DNA from: Devosia sp.
GTDB lineage: Bacteria > Pseudomonadota > Alphaproteobacteria > Rhizobiales > Devosiaceae
Reading direction: 5' to 3'
Assembly: GCF_025809055.1 (NCBI RefSeq)
Contig: NZ_CP075529.1
Span: 1,054,001 to 1,118,000 of the forward strand
DNA: 64,000 nt
The translations under genes and the position numbers were made by a program. Below the pieces are notes generated by a model, which saw only the letters and a list, made by a program, of their open reading frames with translations, was not told the DNA's origin and made no database searches. The stretch's first letter is position 1. Each line of letters begins with the position of its first letter. This document shows, in pieces, positions 1-8,482 of this stretch.

Positions 1-102
1 GATCGAGAGGCGCTATCCGCCTGGCTGGACGAAGCCCGGACGATTCAGTGGGACTACAAGAATCTGATGCGAAACCGCGGACGTCTGGATCGTATCGGCT
101 GA
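1..102 (+). CDS. C-terminal end of an unidentified protein (partial)
   Basis: The first 33 codons read openly from the window edge to a TGA at 100-102. The visible tail is hydrophilic and basic, ending in RNRGRLDRIG. I do not recognise the family from so short a tail and assign no function. It is co-directional with the YCII-domain gene that begins 70 bases later. Confidence 0.5.
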   Translation, partial: DREALSAWLDEARTIQWDYKNLMRNRGRLDRIG

Positions 103-172
103 GACATGTCGAAATCGGAAGCCTTCGGTCGTCGTTGAAGTGCAGCACCTGCCACTCTTAGGGGAAGCTCAG

Positions 173-514
173 ATGACACACTATCTCGTCGCTATTCATC
201 ATCCAGACACCTACGACGCGGCAGCCGTGGAAGATGCCGCCATGCATCGGGAGATTGATGACCTCAACACCGAAATGGTGACAGCCGGCGTTCGTGTGTT
301 TGTCGGCGGGCTTCGGCCGGTCAGGGATGCCCACACGCTGCTGCGCTATCCGGATGGATCCGTGCTGGTCACCGACGGCCCCTATATCGAAAGCAAGGAA
401 CACGTTGGCGGCTTTTGGGTGCTGGATTGTCCCGACCTCGATGCGGCGATCTCATGGGGACGAAAGGCGGCAATTGCCTGTCGTGCCGCTGTGGAAGTCC
501 GCCCGTTCCACTAA
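173..514 (+). CDS. YCII/DGPF-domain protein
   Basis: A 113-residue protein of the YCII-related (DGPF) family, a small dimeric ferredoxin-like fold whose members are mostly of unknown function; some are fused to sigma factors. The N-terminus MTHYLVAIHHPD, the VTDGPYIESKEHVGGFWVLD core and the C-terminal VEVRPF are typical. I chose the ATG at 173 because a purine-rich AGGGGAAG lies about 7 bases upstream. A GTG at 140 would add an atypical extension. No catalytic role can be assigned. Confidence 0.8.
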   Translation: MTHYLVAIHHPDTYDAAAVEDAAMHREIDDLNTEMVTAGVRVFVGGLRPVRDAHTLLRYPDGSVLVTDGPYIESKEHVGGFWVLDCPDLDAAISWGRKAAIACRAAVEVRPFH

Positions 515-622
515 GGTCTTAGGGGTTTACCGGGCCCGTTGCCGACAATCTTGGCCCTGCGCCCTTGCCCCTGCCCCAATCCCGCTATACAGCACCGGCA
601 ACTGACCAAGGTTGAGGTGTCC

Positions 623-1306
623 ATGACCGCCGCCCGCCCGCTTCGTATCGCCCCATCTATACTGTCCGCTGACTTCTCCCGGCTGGGCGACGAGGTAGAT
701 GCCGTGATTGCGGCGGGTGCGGACTATGTCCACGTTGACGTCATGGACGGGCACTTCGTTCCCAACATTTCCTTCGGTGTTCCGGTCATGAAGTCCATTC
801 GTGGCGTGACAGACCGCGTGTTTGACGTCCACCTGATGATTGCCCCGACTGACCCCTACCTGGCCGATTTCGCCCAGGCGGGAGCCGATATCATTACCGT
901 CCATGCCGAGGCCGGCCCACACCTGCACCGGTCCTTGCAGGCGATCCGGGCTCTGGGCAAGAAGGCCGGCGTGGCACTCAATCCGGCAACGCCGGTTGCT
1001 GCCATCCAGCATGTCATAGGCGACGTTGATCTGGTGCTGGTGATGAGCGTCAATCCAGGATTCGGTGGCCAGAGCTTTATTCCCGAAAGTCTCAACAAGC
1101 TCCGCCAGGCCAAAGCCCTGATCGGCGGCCGCGACATTGATCTAGAGGTCGATGGCGGTGTGACCGCTGCCAATGCGCGGGACATTGTTGCAGCGGGAGC
1201 AAATGTGCTCGTCGCTGGATCATCCGTCTTCGGCGGAAATGATCCTTCCACTTATCCCGGTCGGATCAAGGCCATTCGGGATGCGGCAACCACGCTCAAT
1301 GCCTGA
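623..1306 (+). CDS. rpe: Ribulose-phosphate 3-epimerase
   Basis: A 227-residue TIM-barrel enzyme that interconverts D-ribulose 5-phosphate and D-xylulose 5-phosphate in the pentose phosphate pathway. The N-terminal APSILSADF (residues 10-18), the metal/acid-base segment HVDVMDGHFVPN (37-48, with H37 and D39), VMSVNPGFGGQ and EVDGGV are the family signatures. Length is normal. The ATG at 623 is preceded by GAGG. The upstream in-frame extension back to 539 lacks family resemblance and was dropped. The 3' end overlaps the start of the fosX-like gene by 8 bases, so the two are probably translationally coupled. Confidence 0.96.
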   Translation: MTAARPLRIAPSILSADFSRLGDEVDAVIAAGADYVHVDVMDGHFVPNISFGVPVMKSIRGVTDRVFDVHLMIAPTDPYLADFAQAGADIITVHAEAGPHLHRSLQAIRALGKKAGVALNPATPVAAIQHVIGDVDLVLVMSVNPGFGGQSFIPESLNKLRQAKALIGGRDIDLEVDGGVTAANARDIVAAGANVLVAGSSVFGGNDPSTYPGRIKAIRDAATTLNA

Positions 1307-1760
1307 ACCGCAGATTCAGGGCCTCAGCCACATGACCTTCATCGTCGAAGACCTCGACGCCATGGAGGCCATTCTGGTCGGCGTCCTTGGCGGTCGAAAA
1401 GTCTATGACAGCGGCCCGTCGACATTTTCATTGTCCGAGGAGCGCTTCCTTGTTCTGGGACCGGATGACATCTGGATCGCGATCATGAAAGGTCCGGCAC
1501 TGCCGTCGCGCACCTACAATCACATCGCGTTCAAGATAGATGATGCCGACTACGACACCTACAGGCAGCGGATCGCTGGTTTTGGGCTCGACCTGCGCGA
1601 GGGCCGGCCGAGGGTTGCGGGCGAAGGCCGTTCGCTCTATTTCCACGATCGCGACAACCATCTTTTCGAACTCCATACCGGCACCCTGCCCGAGCGCCTG
1701 GCGCGCTATGGCCGCCCGCCGGATGAATCAAACTCGCAAGCTGAGGGCCTAACCCCATGA
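1299..1760 (+). CDS. fosX: FosX-type fosfomycin hydrolase (VOC superfamily)
   Basis: A 153-residue vicinal-oxygen-chelate metalloenzyme. The closest family I recognise is FosX, which opens the fosfomycin epoxide with water. Visible metal ligands are H11 (GLSHMTF), H75 (YNHIAF) and E124 (LFELHTG). E48 in FSLSEERF aligns with the general base Glu44 of Mesorhizobium loti FosX, which separates FosX from the thiol transferases FosA and FosB. GEGRSLYFHDRDNHLFELHT is highly FosX-like. The gene overlaps rpe upstream and purB downstream (ATGA), so it sits in a housekeeping operon. The physiological substrate could differ from fosfomycin. Confidence 0.88.
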   Translation: MPEPQIQGLSHMTFIVEDLDAMEAILVGVLGGRKVYDSGPSTFSLSEERFLVLGPDDIWIAIMKGPALPSRTYNHIAFKIDDADYDTYRQRIAGFGLDLREGRPRVAGEGRSLYFHDRDNHLFELHTGTLPERLARYGRPPDESNSQAEGLTP

Positions 1761-3088
1761 TTCCGCGCTACTCCCGTCCCGAAATGGTGGCCAACTGGTC
1801 GGCCGAAAGCCGCTTCGCCATCTGGTTCGAGATCGAGGCCCACGCCACGTCAAAGCTGGCAGAACTGGGCGTGGTGCCGAAGGAAAGCGCGGACAAGATT
1901 TGGGAGGTGATGAACGCCCGCAAGGCCGAACATGGCGACTACGGCTTCGACGTCGCGCGCATCGACGAAATCGAGCGCACCACCAAGCATGACGTCATTG
2001 CCTTTCTGACGCATCTCAGCGAAATCGTGGGGCCGGATGCGCGGTTCGTGCACCAGGGCATGACCTCCTCGGACATCCTGGACACCACGCTGTCGGTGCA
2101 GCTCAAGAATGCCGCAGATATCCTGCTGGCCGACATCGATGCGCTGCTGGCCGCATTGAAGCGGCGTGCCCTTGAGCACAAGGACACCATCACCATCGGG
2201 CGCAGCCATGGCATTCACGCAGAGCCGACCACGTTTGGGGTCAAGCTCGCCGAAGCCTACGCGGAATTTGCCCGCAACCGGGCCCGCCTTGTCGCCGCGC
2301 GCGACGAGATTGCAACGGCGGCCATTTCCGGCGCCATCGGCACCTTTGCCAATATCGATCCGTCAGTGGAAGACTATGTGGCTGAAAAGCTCGGCCTCAG
2401 CGTCGAACCGGTTTCGACCCAGGTGATCCCGCGTGACCGCCACGCCATGTTCTTTGCAACGCTGGGCGTGATTGCCAGCTCGATAGAGCGCGTCGCTGTG
2501 GAAATCCGCCATCTACAGCGCACCGAAGTCCTTGAAGCCGAGGAGTACTTCTCCCCCGGCCAGAAGGGCTCGTCGGCGATGCCGCACAAGCGCAATCCCG
2601 TGCTGACCGAAAATCTCACCGGCCTCGCACGCCTGGTGCGTGGCATGGTCACGCCGGCGCTCGAAAATGTTGCGCTCTGGCACGAGCGGGACATCTCGCA
2701 TTCGTCAGTCGAACGCATGATCGGCCCGGACGCCACCATCACGCTGGACTTCGCTCTGGCACGGTTGACCGGCGTCATCGACAAGCTGGTGGTCTATCCA
2801 GAGAACATGCGCAAGAACCTCGACTTGCTCGGCGGCCTCCACAATTCCCAGCGCGTGCTGCTGGCATTGACCCAGGCCGGCTACAGTCGCGAAGACAGTT
2901 ATGCTGCCGTCCAGCGAAACGCCATGAAGGTCTGGGAACATCGCGGCAACCGCACCGGCTTGTTCGCACAAAACCTTAAGAACGACCCGGAGGTAACTCT
3001 AAGCGATACACAAATCGACGCCATGTTCGATGATGGGTATCACCTCAAGCATGTCGGGACGATTTTTAGCCGAGTGTTTGGTGCATGA
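1757..3088 (+). CDS. purB: Adenylosuccinate lyase
   Basis: A 443-residue fumarase/aspartase-superfamily lyase. It cleaves SAICAR to AICAR and adenylosuccinate to AMP, both with release of fumarate. The signature SSAMPHKRNP lies near residues 271-280, and the conserved TSSDILDTT and GRSHGIHAEPTTFG segments are present. The start overlaps the previous stop by four bases and the stop overlaps the next start in the same way, indicating one polycistronic unit. Confidence 0.97.
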   Translation: MIPRYSRPEMVANWSAESRFAIWFEIEAHATSKLAELGVVPKESADKIWEVMNARKAEHGDYGFDVARIDEIERTTKHDVIAFLTHLSEIVGPDARFVHQGMTSSDILDTTLSVQLKNAADILLADIDALLAALKRRALEHKDTITIGRSHGIHAEPTTFGVKLAEAYAEFARNRARLVAARDEIATAAISGAIGTFANIDPSVEDYVAEKLGLSVEPVSTQVIPRDRHAMFFATLGVIASSIERVAVEIRHLQRTEVLEAEEYFSPGQKGSSAMPHKRNPVLTENLTGLARLVRGMVTPALENVALWHERDISHSSVERMIGPDATITLDFALARLTGVIDKLVVYPENMRKNLDLLGGLHNSQRVLLALTQAGYSREDSYAAVQRNAMKVWEHRGNRTGLFAQNLKNDPEVTLSDTQIDAMFDDGYHLKHVGTIFSRVFGA

Positions 3089-3636
3089 GAATTGCCGACG
3101 CCGATATCCTGATCCTGCCGGGCTTGGGCAATTCCTCCGAGGGCCACTGGCAGGTGCGCTGGGCGGAGAAAATGTCCACGGCAGCCATCGTCGAACAGGC
3201 CGACTGGGACGATCCGGACCCCGAGGACTGGACGGATACCATCGTCAAGGCAGCCGAGTTGGCTGGGCGCCCGGTTGTGCTCGTCGCCCATTCCCTGGCG
3301 TGCATTGCTGTCGTCCAGGCCGCCCCGCGTTTCCCCAAGGACAAGGTGCGCGGCGCACTTCTGGTGTCGCCGCCTGATATCGAAGGCAATCGCGACGTCC
3401 CTGAAGAGGCCCGCGCTTTTGGGCTGGTGCCACGCGACCCGCTCCCCTTCCCCTCGCTCCTCGTGATCTCCGACAATGATCCATTCTGCGGATTGGAATG
3501 CGCGGCCGGCTACGCCGCTGCCTGGGGTTCCGATTTCCACCAGGCCGGCAATTGTGGGCACATCAATACCCATTCCGGACATGGTCCGTGGCCCGAGGGG
3601 CTCCTGATGTTCACCCGCCTGATGCAGCGCCTTTGA
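3085..3636 (+). CDS. RBBP9/YdeN-family alpha/beta hydrolase
   Basis: A 183-residue serine hydrolase of the RBBP9/YdeN family. The N-terminal ILPGLGNSSEGHWQ, the nucleophile elbow VAHSLAC (S70), D132 (SDNDPF) and H159 (CGHINTHSG) form a plausible Ser-Asp-His triad. The tail (GPWPEG) also fits the family. It is cytoplasmic, with no signal peptide. It overlaps purB by ATGA and its stop overlaps the next gene by one base. The substrate is unknown for most bacterial members. Confidence 0.85.
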   Translation: MRIADADILILPGLGNSSEGHWQVRWAEKMSTAAIVEQADWDDPDPEDWTDTIVKAAELAGRPVVLVAHSLACIAVVQAAPRFPKDKVRGALLVSPPDIEGNRDVPEEARAFGLVPRDPLPFPSLLVISDNDPFCGLECAAGYAAAWGSDFHQAGNCGHINTHSGHGPWPEGLLMFTRLMQRL

Positions 3637-4052
3637 TGGACGGGTTCACGCTCGTCCCCACAACGCCCGACATATCGGACTATTTGCGCCTGCGTCGCGT
3701 GGCCGGCCTCAGCGCCAAGACCGAGGAGCAAGCCGCGCGCGGCCTCCCAAACACCTGGTTTGGTGTCACCCTGGTTCATCAGGACAGACCTGTCGGCATG
3801 GGCCGGATCATCGGCGACGGCGGCACCGCATTTCAAATCGTCGACATCGCGCTGGAGCCTGCTTTCCATGGCCGGGGCCTCGGAAAGCTCATCATGGGGG
3901 CACTCGTGCAGCACCTGGGCGAAAACGCGCCAGCGGGTGCTTATGTCAGCCTGATTGCGGACGGCGATGCACGTCACCTCTACGCGAAATTTGGCTTCGA
4001 GCCGGTTATGCCGGCGTCGATCGGCATGGCCATGAAAGTGAAACCCGCATAG
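3636..4052 (+). CDS. GNAT-family N-acetyltransferase
   Basis: A 138-residue GCN5-related acyltransferase. The acetyl-CoA pyrophosphate-binding loop HGRGLGK (residues 78-84) follows the beta4 strand FQIVDIALEP, and the C-terminal YAKFGFEPV motif is typical. The overlapping TGATG at 3634-3638 fixes the start; an upstream in-frame extension lies inside the hydrolase gene and was rejected. Acceptor substrate unknown. It ends the overlapping rpe-to-GNAT run. Confidence 0.85.
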   Translation: MDGFTLVPTTPDISDYLRLRRVAGLSAKTEEQAARGLPNTWFGVTLVHQDRPVGMGRIIGDGGTAFQIVDIALEPAFHGRGLGKLIMGALVQHLGENAPAGAYVSLIADGDARHLYAKFGFEPVMPASIGMAMKVKPA

Positions 4053-4296
4053 AGCGCGGATCGCCGGACAAGCCGCCATTGGGCCGCCCGAAAGCCGCCG
4101 CAACCAGCTGAAATTGCGGCGCTGCTGCCGCAATCGGAATTAAATCTTGTTAACTTGAGAAGGCAGCGGCGCGGGCCTAAGCCTTCAACCGCTGGTTTGG
4201 AGACGCCGGCGGGACCGAAGGAGCCCGCGACCCGACGACCCCAGAAAACCGGCTATCAGGGCCCAACGGCCCGCGCAGCCTGATGGAGTCATCATC

Positions 4297-4593
4297 ATGC
4301 GCAAATATATCGCTCCCGCATTTCTCGCCCTCATCACCATCATGCCGGTGACCGCTTTCGCTGCAGATGCGGCGCCCGTGGCCGCCGCGTCCTCGGCCGC
4401 GGAACAGACCGCCACCGGCGTTGTTAAGTTCTTCGACACGACGGCGCGCTCACTCGAACTGGAAGACGGAAGCTGGTTTTACCTGCCGGCCGGCTTCAAG
4501 GCGCCCGCCGACCTCAAGGTTGGCCAGAGCGTGACTGTTCACTGGAAGGCCAATGGCTCGGCGCACGATGTGGTGAGCATCGACATTAGCTGA
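4297..4593 (+). CDS. Small exported DUF1344-family protein
   Basis: A 98-residue protein with a clear signal peptide (MRKYIAPAFLALITIMPVTAFA, cleavage near residue 23). A short beta-rich domain follows: ATGVVKFFDTTARSLELEDG, then FYLPAGFKAP, then LKVGQSVTVHW. This arrangement matches DUF1344, a periplasmic family common in Hyphomicrobiales with no known function. It is preceded by a 244-base gap, so it probably has its own promoter. It ends just before a strong bidirectional hairpin. Confidence 0.75.
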   Translation: MRKYIAPAFLALITIMPVTAFAADAAPVAAASSAAEQTATGVVKFFDTTARSLELEDGSWFYLPAGFKAPADLKVGQSVTVHWKANGSAHDVVSIDIS

Positions 4594-4605
4594 CCTTACG
4601 CAATG

Positions 4606-4641
4606 AAAAAGGGGAGCCCGCGCACTGCTGGCTCCCCCTTC
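4606..4641. terminator. Bidirectional intrinsic terminator between convergent genes
   Basis: GGGGAGCC pairs with GGCTCCCC around an 11-base loop. The stem is flanked by A5 on the left and CTTCTTG on the right. It separates the DUF1344 gene from the convergent zeta-subunit gene and can serve both strands; the A-run gives a U-run for leftward transcripts. Confidence 0.7.
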
Positions 4642-4659
4642 TTGACGTTGTGTCGGCGA

Positions 4660-4983
4660 TCAACCCTCGGCGGCGATCTGCTCGCTGGCAACCGTGATGA
4701 GGCTCAGCATCTTTTCGCGAATCGCCTCGTCGGTGACGTTGACGCCCTTGGCCTTCAAGTCCCCCGAAACCTTGCGGAACACGTCTTCGTCTCCGGCTTC
4801 CTGGAAATCGGACGCCACGACTTCGGCCGCGTAGGACTTGGCGGCCTCTGCCTCAAGGCCCATCAGTTCGGCGGCCCAGATACCCAGCAGCTTGTTGCGG
4901 CGCGCCTCTGCCCGAAACTTCTTTTCCGCGTCAAAGGCGAACTTGGCTTCCTGGCCCTTCTTGCGTTCGTCGAAACCGCTCAT
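4660..4983 (-). CDS. F1Fo-ATPase zeta inhibitor subunit (DUF1476)
   Basis: A 107-residue protein matching DUF1476, the alphaproteobacterial zeta subunit first described in Paracoccus as an inhibitor of F1-ATPase hydrolysis. MSGFDERKKGQEAKFAFDAE is the inhibitory N-terminal helix type, followed by RAEARRNKLLGIWAAELMGL. The start at 4983 has a GGAGA ribosome site five bases upstream. It is encoded opposite the purine genes. A 207-base gap separates it from purC. Confidence 0.88.
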   Translation of the reverse strand: MSGFDERKKGQEAKFAFDAEKKFRAEARRNKLLGIWAAELMGLEAEAAKSYAAEVVASDFQEAGDEDVFRKVSGDLKAKGVNVTDEAIREKMLSLITVASEQIAAEG

Positions 4984-5190
4984 GGTGTCTCCCAAATGGC
5001 TGTTGGCGCCGCCCAAACGGCTCTCGCCATGGACATAGGCGGTTCGCTGGCGCAAATCAACGGCCAGCCCGCTACTGCGACCCCGTGCCCCGCGCGCGGC
5101 GCATGGGAGGAAAGCCCTTGCTTTTTTCTCCCATTCTGGCGCATGAAGCGGCCCAATCCACCACACCTTTCAACGGGCAGCGGATTCGAG

Positions 5191-5955
5191 ATGAATCGTC
5201 GACGCAAAATCTATGAAGGCAAGGCCAAGATCCTGTTCGAGGGTCCGGAGCCGGGCACGCTTGTGCAATATTTCAAGGATGATGCCACCGCCGGGAACGG
5301 CGCCAAGCACGAAGTGATCGATGGCAAGGGCGTCCTCAACAACCGGATTTCCGAGTTCATCTTTACCAAGCTCAATGATCTGGGCATCCCGACGCACTTC
5401 CTGCGCCGCATCAACATGCGCGAGCAGTTGATCAAGGAGGTCGAGATCGTTCCACTCGAGATCATCGTCCGCAACTATGCGGCGGGATCACTGGCCAAGC
5501 GGCTGGGCCTTGAGCCCGGTACCCGCCTGCCCCGTTCGATCATCGAATTCTGCTACAAGGACGATGCTCTCGGCGACCCCATGGTTTCCGAAGAACACAT
5601 CACGGCCTTCGGCTGGGCCAATCCGGCCGAGCTTGACGACATCATGAGCCTTGCGGTTCGCATCAACGATTTTCTGACCGGTCTGTTCATGGGGGTCGGC
5701 ATCCAGCTCGTCGACTTCAAGATCGAAGTCGGCCGACTCTACGAGGGCGACCTCATGCGTATTGTCCTGGCGGACGAAATCAGCCCGGACAACTGCCGGC
5801 TATGGGATATCAAGACCCGCAACAAGATGGACAAGGACCGCTTCCGTGAGGGACTCGGCGGCCTCGTCGAGAATTATCGCGAAGTCGCGCAGCGCCTTGG
5901 CATCCTGGTGGAAACCGACAATGCGCTGACGACCGGTCCGCGCCTCGTCCAGTAG
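5191..5955 (+). CDS. purC: Phosphoribosylaminoimidazole-succinocarboxamide synthase
   Basis: A 254-residue SAICAR synthetase that ligates CAIR and aspartate with ATP in purine synthesis. The start MNRRRKIYEGKAKILFEGP, signature 1 (VPLEIIVRNYAAGS, residues 88-100) and signature 2 (LVDFKIEVGR, 173-182) are all present. Length is normal. The ATG at 5191 follows the family N-terminus; an open frame extends upstream to 4603 but reads antisense to the zeta gene and was rejected. It heads the purC-purS-purQ-purL cluster. Confidence 0.97.
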   Translation: MNRRRKIYEGKAKILFEGPEPGTLVQYFKDDATAGNGAKHEVIDGKGVLNNRISEFIFTKLNDLGIPTHFLRRINMREQLIKEVEIVPLEIIVRNYAAGSLAKRLGLEPGTRLPRSIIEFCYKDDALGDPMVSEEHITAFGWANPAELDDIMSLAVRINDFLTGLFMGVGIQLVDFKIEVGRLYEGDLMRIVLADEISPDNCRLWDIKTRNKMDKDRFREGLGGLVENYREVAQRLGILVETDNALTTGPRLVQ

Positions 5956-5973
5956 ATTTGGGGAACCGAACCG

Positions 5974-6216
5974 ATGAAAGCGCGCGTCATCGTCACGCTC
6001 AAGAACGGCGTTCTCGATCCGCAGGGCCAGGCTATCGAAGGCTCCCTGTCCAGCCTTGGCTTTTCCGGTGTTGCAGGTGTGCGACAGGGCAAGGTGTTCG
6101 ATCTTGAGGTCGAGGGAACCGATGTCGAGGCAGCGCGTTCACAGATCAAAGCGATGTGTGACAAGCTCCTCGCCAACACCGTGATCGAAAACTACGCGAT
6201 CGAAATTTCAAATTAA
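5974..6216 (+). CDS. purS: FGAM synthase subunit PurS
   Basis: An 80-residue PurS, the small dimeric subunit that bridges PurQ and PurL in the three-part FGAM synthase. MKARVIVTLKNGVLDPQGQA, VRQGKVFDLEVEG and VIENYAIEI are characteristic. It lies 18 bases after purC with GGGGAA upstream of its ATG. Its presence agrees with the small PurL and separate PurQ further along. Confidence 0.96.
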   Translation: MKARVIVTLKNGVLDPQGQAIEGSLSSLGFSGVAGVRQGKVFDLEVEGTDVEAARSQIKAMCDKLLANTVIENYAIEISN

Positions 6217-6271
6217 CGCCTTCGGGCTAAGACTTCATTCGCGCCGTTTTCTGGCGCAGGACCGTGTGACT

Positions 6272-6358
6272 ATGCGCAAGACCCAGATCGCCCTTTCCGT
6301 CATGTTTGTCGCTTCGCTTGGCTTGCTGTTTGCGGCCTATGCCTCCGTTCCGGTCTGA
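6272..6358 (+). CDS. Possible 28-residue single-pass membrane peptide
   Basis: An ATG-to-TGA frame of 28 codons: a short basic N-terminus (MRKTQ) followed by a continuous hydrophobic helix of about 20 residues ending in PV. AGGA lies about 12 bases upstream, a marginal spacing. It sits between purS and the acyltransferase. It resembles small membrane peptides but no family is recognised, so it could be a chance ORF. Confidence 0.3.
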   Translation: MRKTQIALSVMFVASLGLLFAAYASVPV

Positions 6359-6471
6359 GCCGGAAAGATAAAGCCTTAAGCATTAAGCACTTTTCTTAAG
6401 CCTGCGGCCAAGCTTGGCTGGGGTTGGAAAGGTCTCGCCGGTATATTCCCGCCAGTTGCGGGAGTTCGGAA

Positions 6472-7542
6472 ATGCACAAGGCTATCGATAGGCTGGATTG
6501 GGTGGACATGGCCAAGGGCCTGTCCATTTTTCTTGTCGTCATCATGTATTGCGCATCGAGCGTCGGCGAGGACACCGGACAGATCGGTTTCCTCCACTGG
6601 ACGATCGCATTCGCCATGCCGTTCCGAATGCCCGAGTTCTTCCTGCTTTCCGGGCTTTTCCTGTCGCGTGTAATCAACCGCGACTGGCGCAGTTATGCCG
6701 ATCGCCGCATCGTCCACTACTTCTATTTCTACGCCCTCTGGGCCCTGATCCACATCGTGTTCAAGGTTGCCCTTGTGGGCGGCGACCCCGCTGGGGCCGC
6801 GAGCTATCTCGCCTGGGCCGTGATCGAACCCTATGGGGTCCTGTGGTTCATCTATATGCTTGGCGTGTTCGGACTTGTCAGCAAACTGCTGCACGACATC
6901 CGGGCACCGCATTGGGCGGTCCTGGCCGTCGCGGCGATCCTGCAGATGGCATCGATCCATACGGGGAGTTACCTCGTCGACCAGTTCGCGGCCTTCTACG
7001 TCTATTTCTACGCCGGCTACGTCTTCGCGCCGCAGCTCTTCAACCTTGCCAATTGGGCGTCTCAGCACATCGCGGCTGCACTGGGCGTGCTCCTGGCCTG
7101 GGCGCTCGCAAATGCACTCATGGTGTTCTCGCCCGGCTTTGCCATGGACCCGGTCCACATCCAGATGGGTTGGGCCGCCCTGCCCGGCCTGCATCTGATC
7201 CTGGCCCTCGCCGGCTCGACAGCAATCGTGATCACGGCTGCGCTACTCACCCGCGTGCCAATGATGGATTGGCTGCGGTGGATGGGTTCGAAATCGCTGG
7301 TGGTCTATGTGGCCTTCGTATTGCCAATGGGCATCGTCCGCACGATCCTGTTGCGACTGGGCGTCGACGAACCGAACCTGGTCAGCCTCGTCACCATGGT
7401 GGTGGCCATCGCGGCGCCGCTGGCACTTTGGTGGATGGTACAGAAAACAGGTATCGGAAAGTTCCTGTTCGAGCGGCCCGCCTGGGCCCATGTCTCCCCC
7501 ACCAGAACCACCACTCAGCCAGAGATTCGGCCGGCCGAATAG
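6472..7542 (+). CDS. Acyltransferase-3-family membrane protein
   Basis: A 356-residue polytopic protein of the acyltransferase-3 (OafA/NodX/OpgC-like) family, with about ten hydrophobic segments. The N-terminal RLDWVDMAKGLSIFLVVIMY and the motif FRMPEFFLLSGLFLSR are the usual signatures. These inner-membrane enzymes acylate sugars or peptides at the envelope; the acceptor is unknown. The ATG at 6472 was chosen for GGGAG upstream. It is not functionally linked to the surrounding purine genes. Confidence 0.85.
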   Translation: MHKAIDRLDWVDMAKGLSIFLVVIMYCASSVGEDTGQIGFLHWTIAFAMPFRMPEFFLLSGLFLSRVINRDWRSYADRRIVHYFYFYALWALIHIVFKVALVGGDPAGAASYLAWAVIEPYGVLWFIYMLGVFGLVSKLLHDIRAPHWAVLAVAAILQMASIHTGSYLVDQFAAFYVYFYAGYVFAPQLFNLANWASQHIAAALGVLLAWALANALMVFSPGFAMDPVHIQMGWAALPGLHLILALAGSTAIVITAALLTRVPMMDWLRWMGSKSLVVYVAFVLPMGIVRTILLRLGVDEPNLVSLVTMVVAIAAPLALWWMVQKTGIGKFLFERPAWAHVSPTRTTTQPEIRPAE

Positions 7543-7553
7543 GCACTCCTGAT

Positions 7554-7591
7554 GTCAGACTCCGACGGGAGTGCATGGGCCGGAGTCTGAC
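7554..7591. repeat. Perfect 11-bp inverted repeat after the acyltransferase gene
   Basis: GTCAGACTCCG (7554-7564) and CGGAGTCTGAC (7581-7591) pair across a 16-base loop, 11 bases after the acyltransferase stop. No U-tract follows on the plus strand beyond TTT, so it is a weak terminator at best. It lies in the 271-base gap before purQ, which otherwise shows nothing recognisable. Confidence 0.5.
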
Positions 7592-7813
7592 TTTGGAGGT
7601 CGCAGGCAGCAATGGCCTGCATTAACTAATTCATAGCTGGCGCCGCGGGTTCCACGACAGGCCCGCAGGACAGATTATTTTTGTGCCGCCTCACGCACGC
7701 CCGCACCTCTTGAGTCCGCCATTTCCCCCGGTCAACGCAGGGAAACCCTTGCCTTTTCCCGCAAGACTCACCACAAGGGCCTCGCGCACCCCTCCGACAC
7801 AAAGGATCGACCG

Positions 7814-8482
7814 ATGAAGGCCGCCGTCATCGTCTTCCCCGGGCTCAATCGCGACCGCGACATGATCGCGGCGCTGACCAAGATTTCCGGCACGGCGCCA
7901 GCCAAAGTCTGGCATCAGGATGCGGATTTGCCGTACACCGACCTCATCGTCATTCCCGGCGGGTTCTCCTACGGCGACTACCTGCGTTGCGGCGCCATCG
8001 CGGCGCGTTCGCCGATCATGGACAAGGTGCGCGAACGTGCGGCGGCCGGCGTCAAGGTGCTGGGCGTGTGCAACGGCTTCCAGATCCTGATCGAAGCTGG
8101 CCTTCTGCCCGGCGCGCTGATGCGCAACACCTCGCTCAAGTTTGTCTGCCGGGAAGTGAAGCTCGAGGTGGTCAATTCCGACACCGACTTCACCCGGGGC
8201 TATTCGAAGGGCCAGGTATTCCGTTGCCCGGTGGCCCATCACGATGGTAATTATTTCGCGGACGCGGAGACCCTGGCGCGGATCGAAGGCGATGGCCAGG
8301 TGGCCTTCCGCTATGCGGAGGGGACCAATCCAAACGGCTCGATCAATGACATCGCGGGCGTGTTCAACGACCGCAAGAATGTCCTCGGCCTCATGCCACA
8401 CCCCGAAAACCTCATCGAGGCCGCACATGGCGGTGACGATGGCCGGGCGCTGTTCGCCGCCGCGTTGAAGCAGGTGGCCTAA
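7814..8482 (+). CDS. purQ: FGAM synthase glutaminase subunit PurQ
   Basis: A 222-residue class I glutamine amidotransferase supplying ammonia to PurL. The nucleophile cysteine is in LGVCNGFQ (about C86) and the His-Glu pair in LMPHPENL (about H196 and E198). VIVFPGLNRDRD and PGGFSYGDYLRCGAIAA are typical. GGATCG precedes the ATG. The stop TAA shares its last base with the next ATG. Confidence 0.97.
   Translation: MKAAVIVFPGLNRDRDMIAALTKISGTAPAKVWHQDADLPYTDLIVIPGGFSYGDYLRCGAIAARSPIMDKVRERAAAGVKVLGVCNGFQILIEAGLLPGALMRNTSLKFVCREVKLEVVNSDTDFTRGYSKGQVFRCPVAHHDGNYFADAETLARIEGDGQVAFRYAEGTNPNGSINDIAGVFNDRKNVLGLMPHPENLIEAAHGGDDGRALFAAALKQVA

Noticed and set aside
4140..4153. TTAA-N6-TTAA before the DUF1344 gene as a CtrA site
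   Set aside because: Spacing is six, and the site is about 145 bases upstream of a non-flagellar gene; not enough support.
4603..5955. Longer purC start at 4603
   Set aside because: The extra 196 codons run antisense to the zeta-subunit gene and lack homology to PurC, which starts with MNRRRKIYEG.
6375..6400. Repeated CTTAAG motifs before the acyltransferase gene
   Set aside because: They form an imperfect hairpin but show neither consistent spacing for CtrA nor a U-tract for termination.
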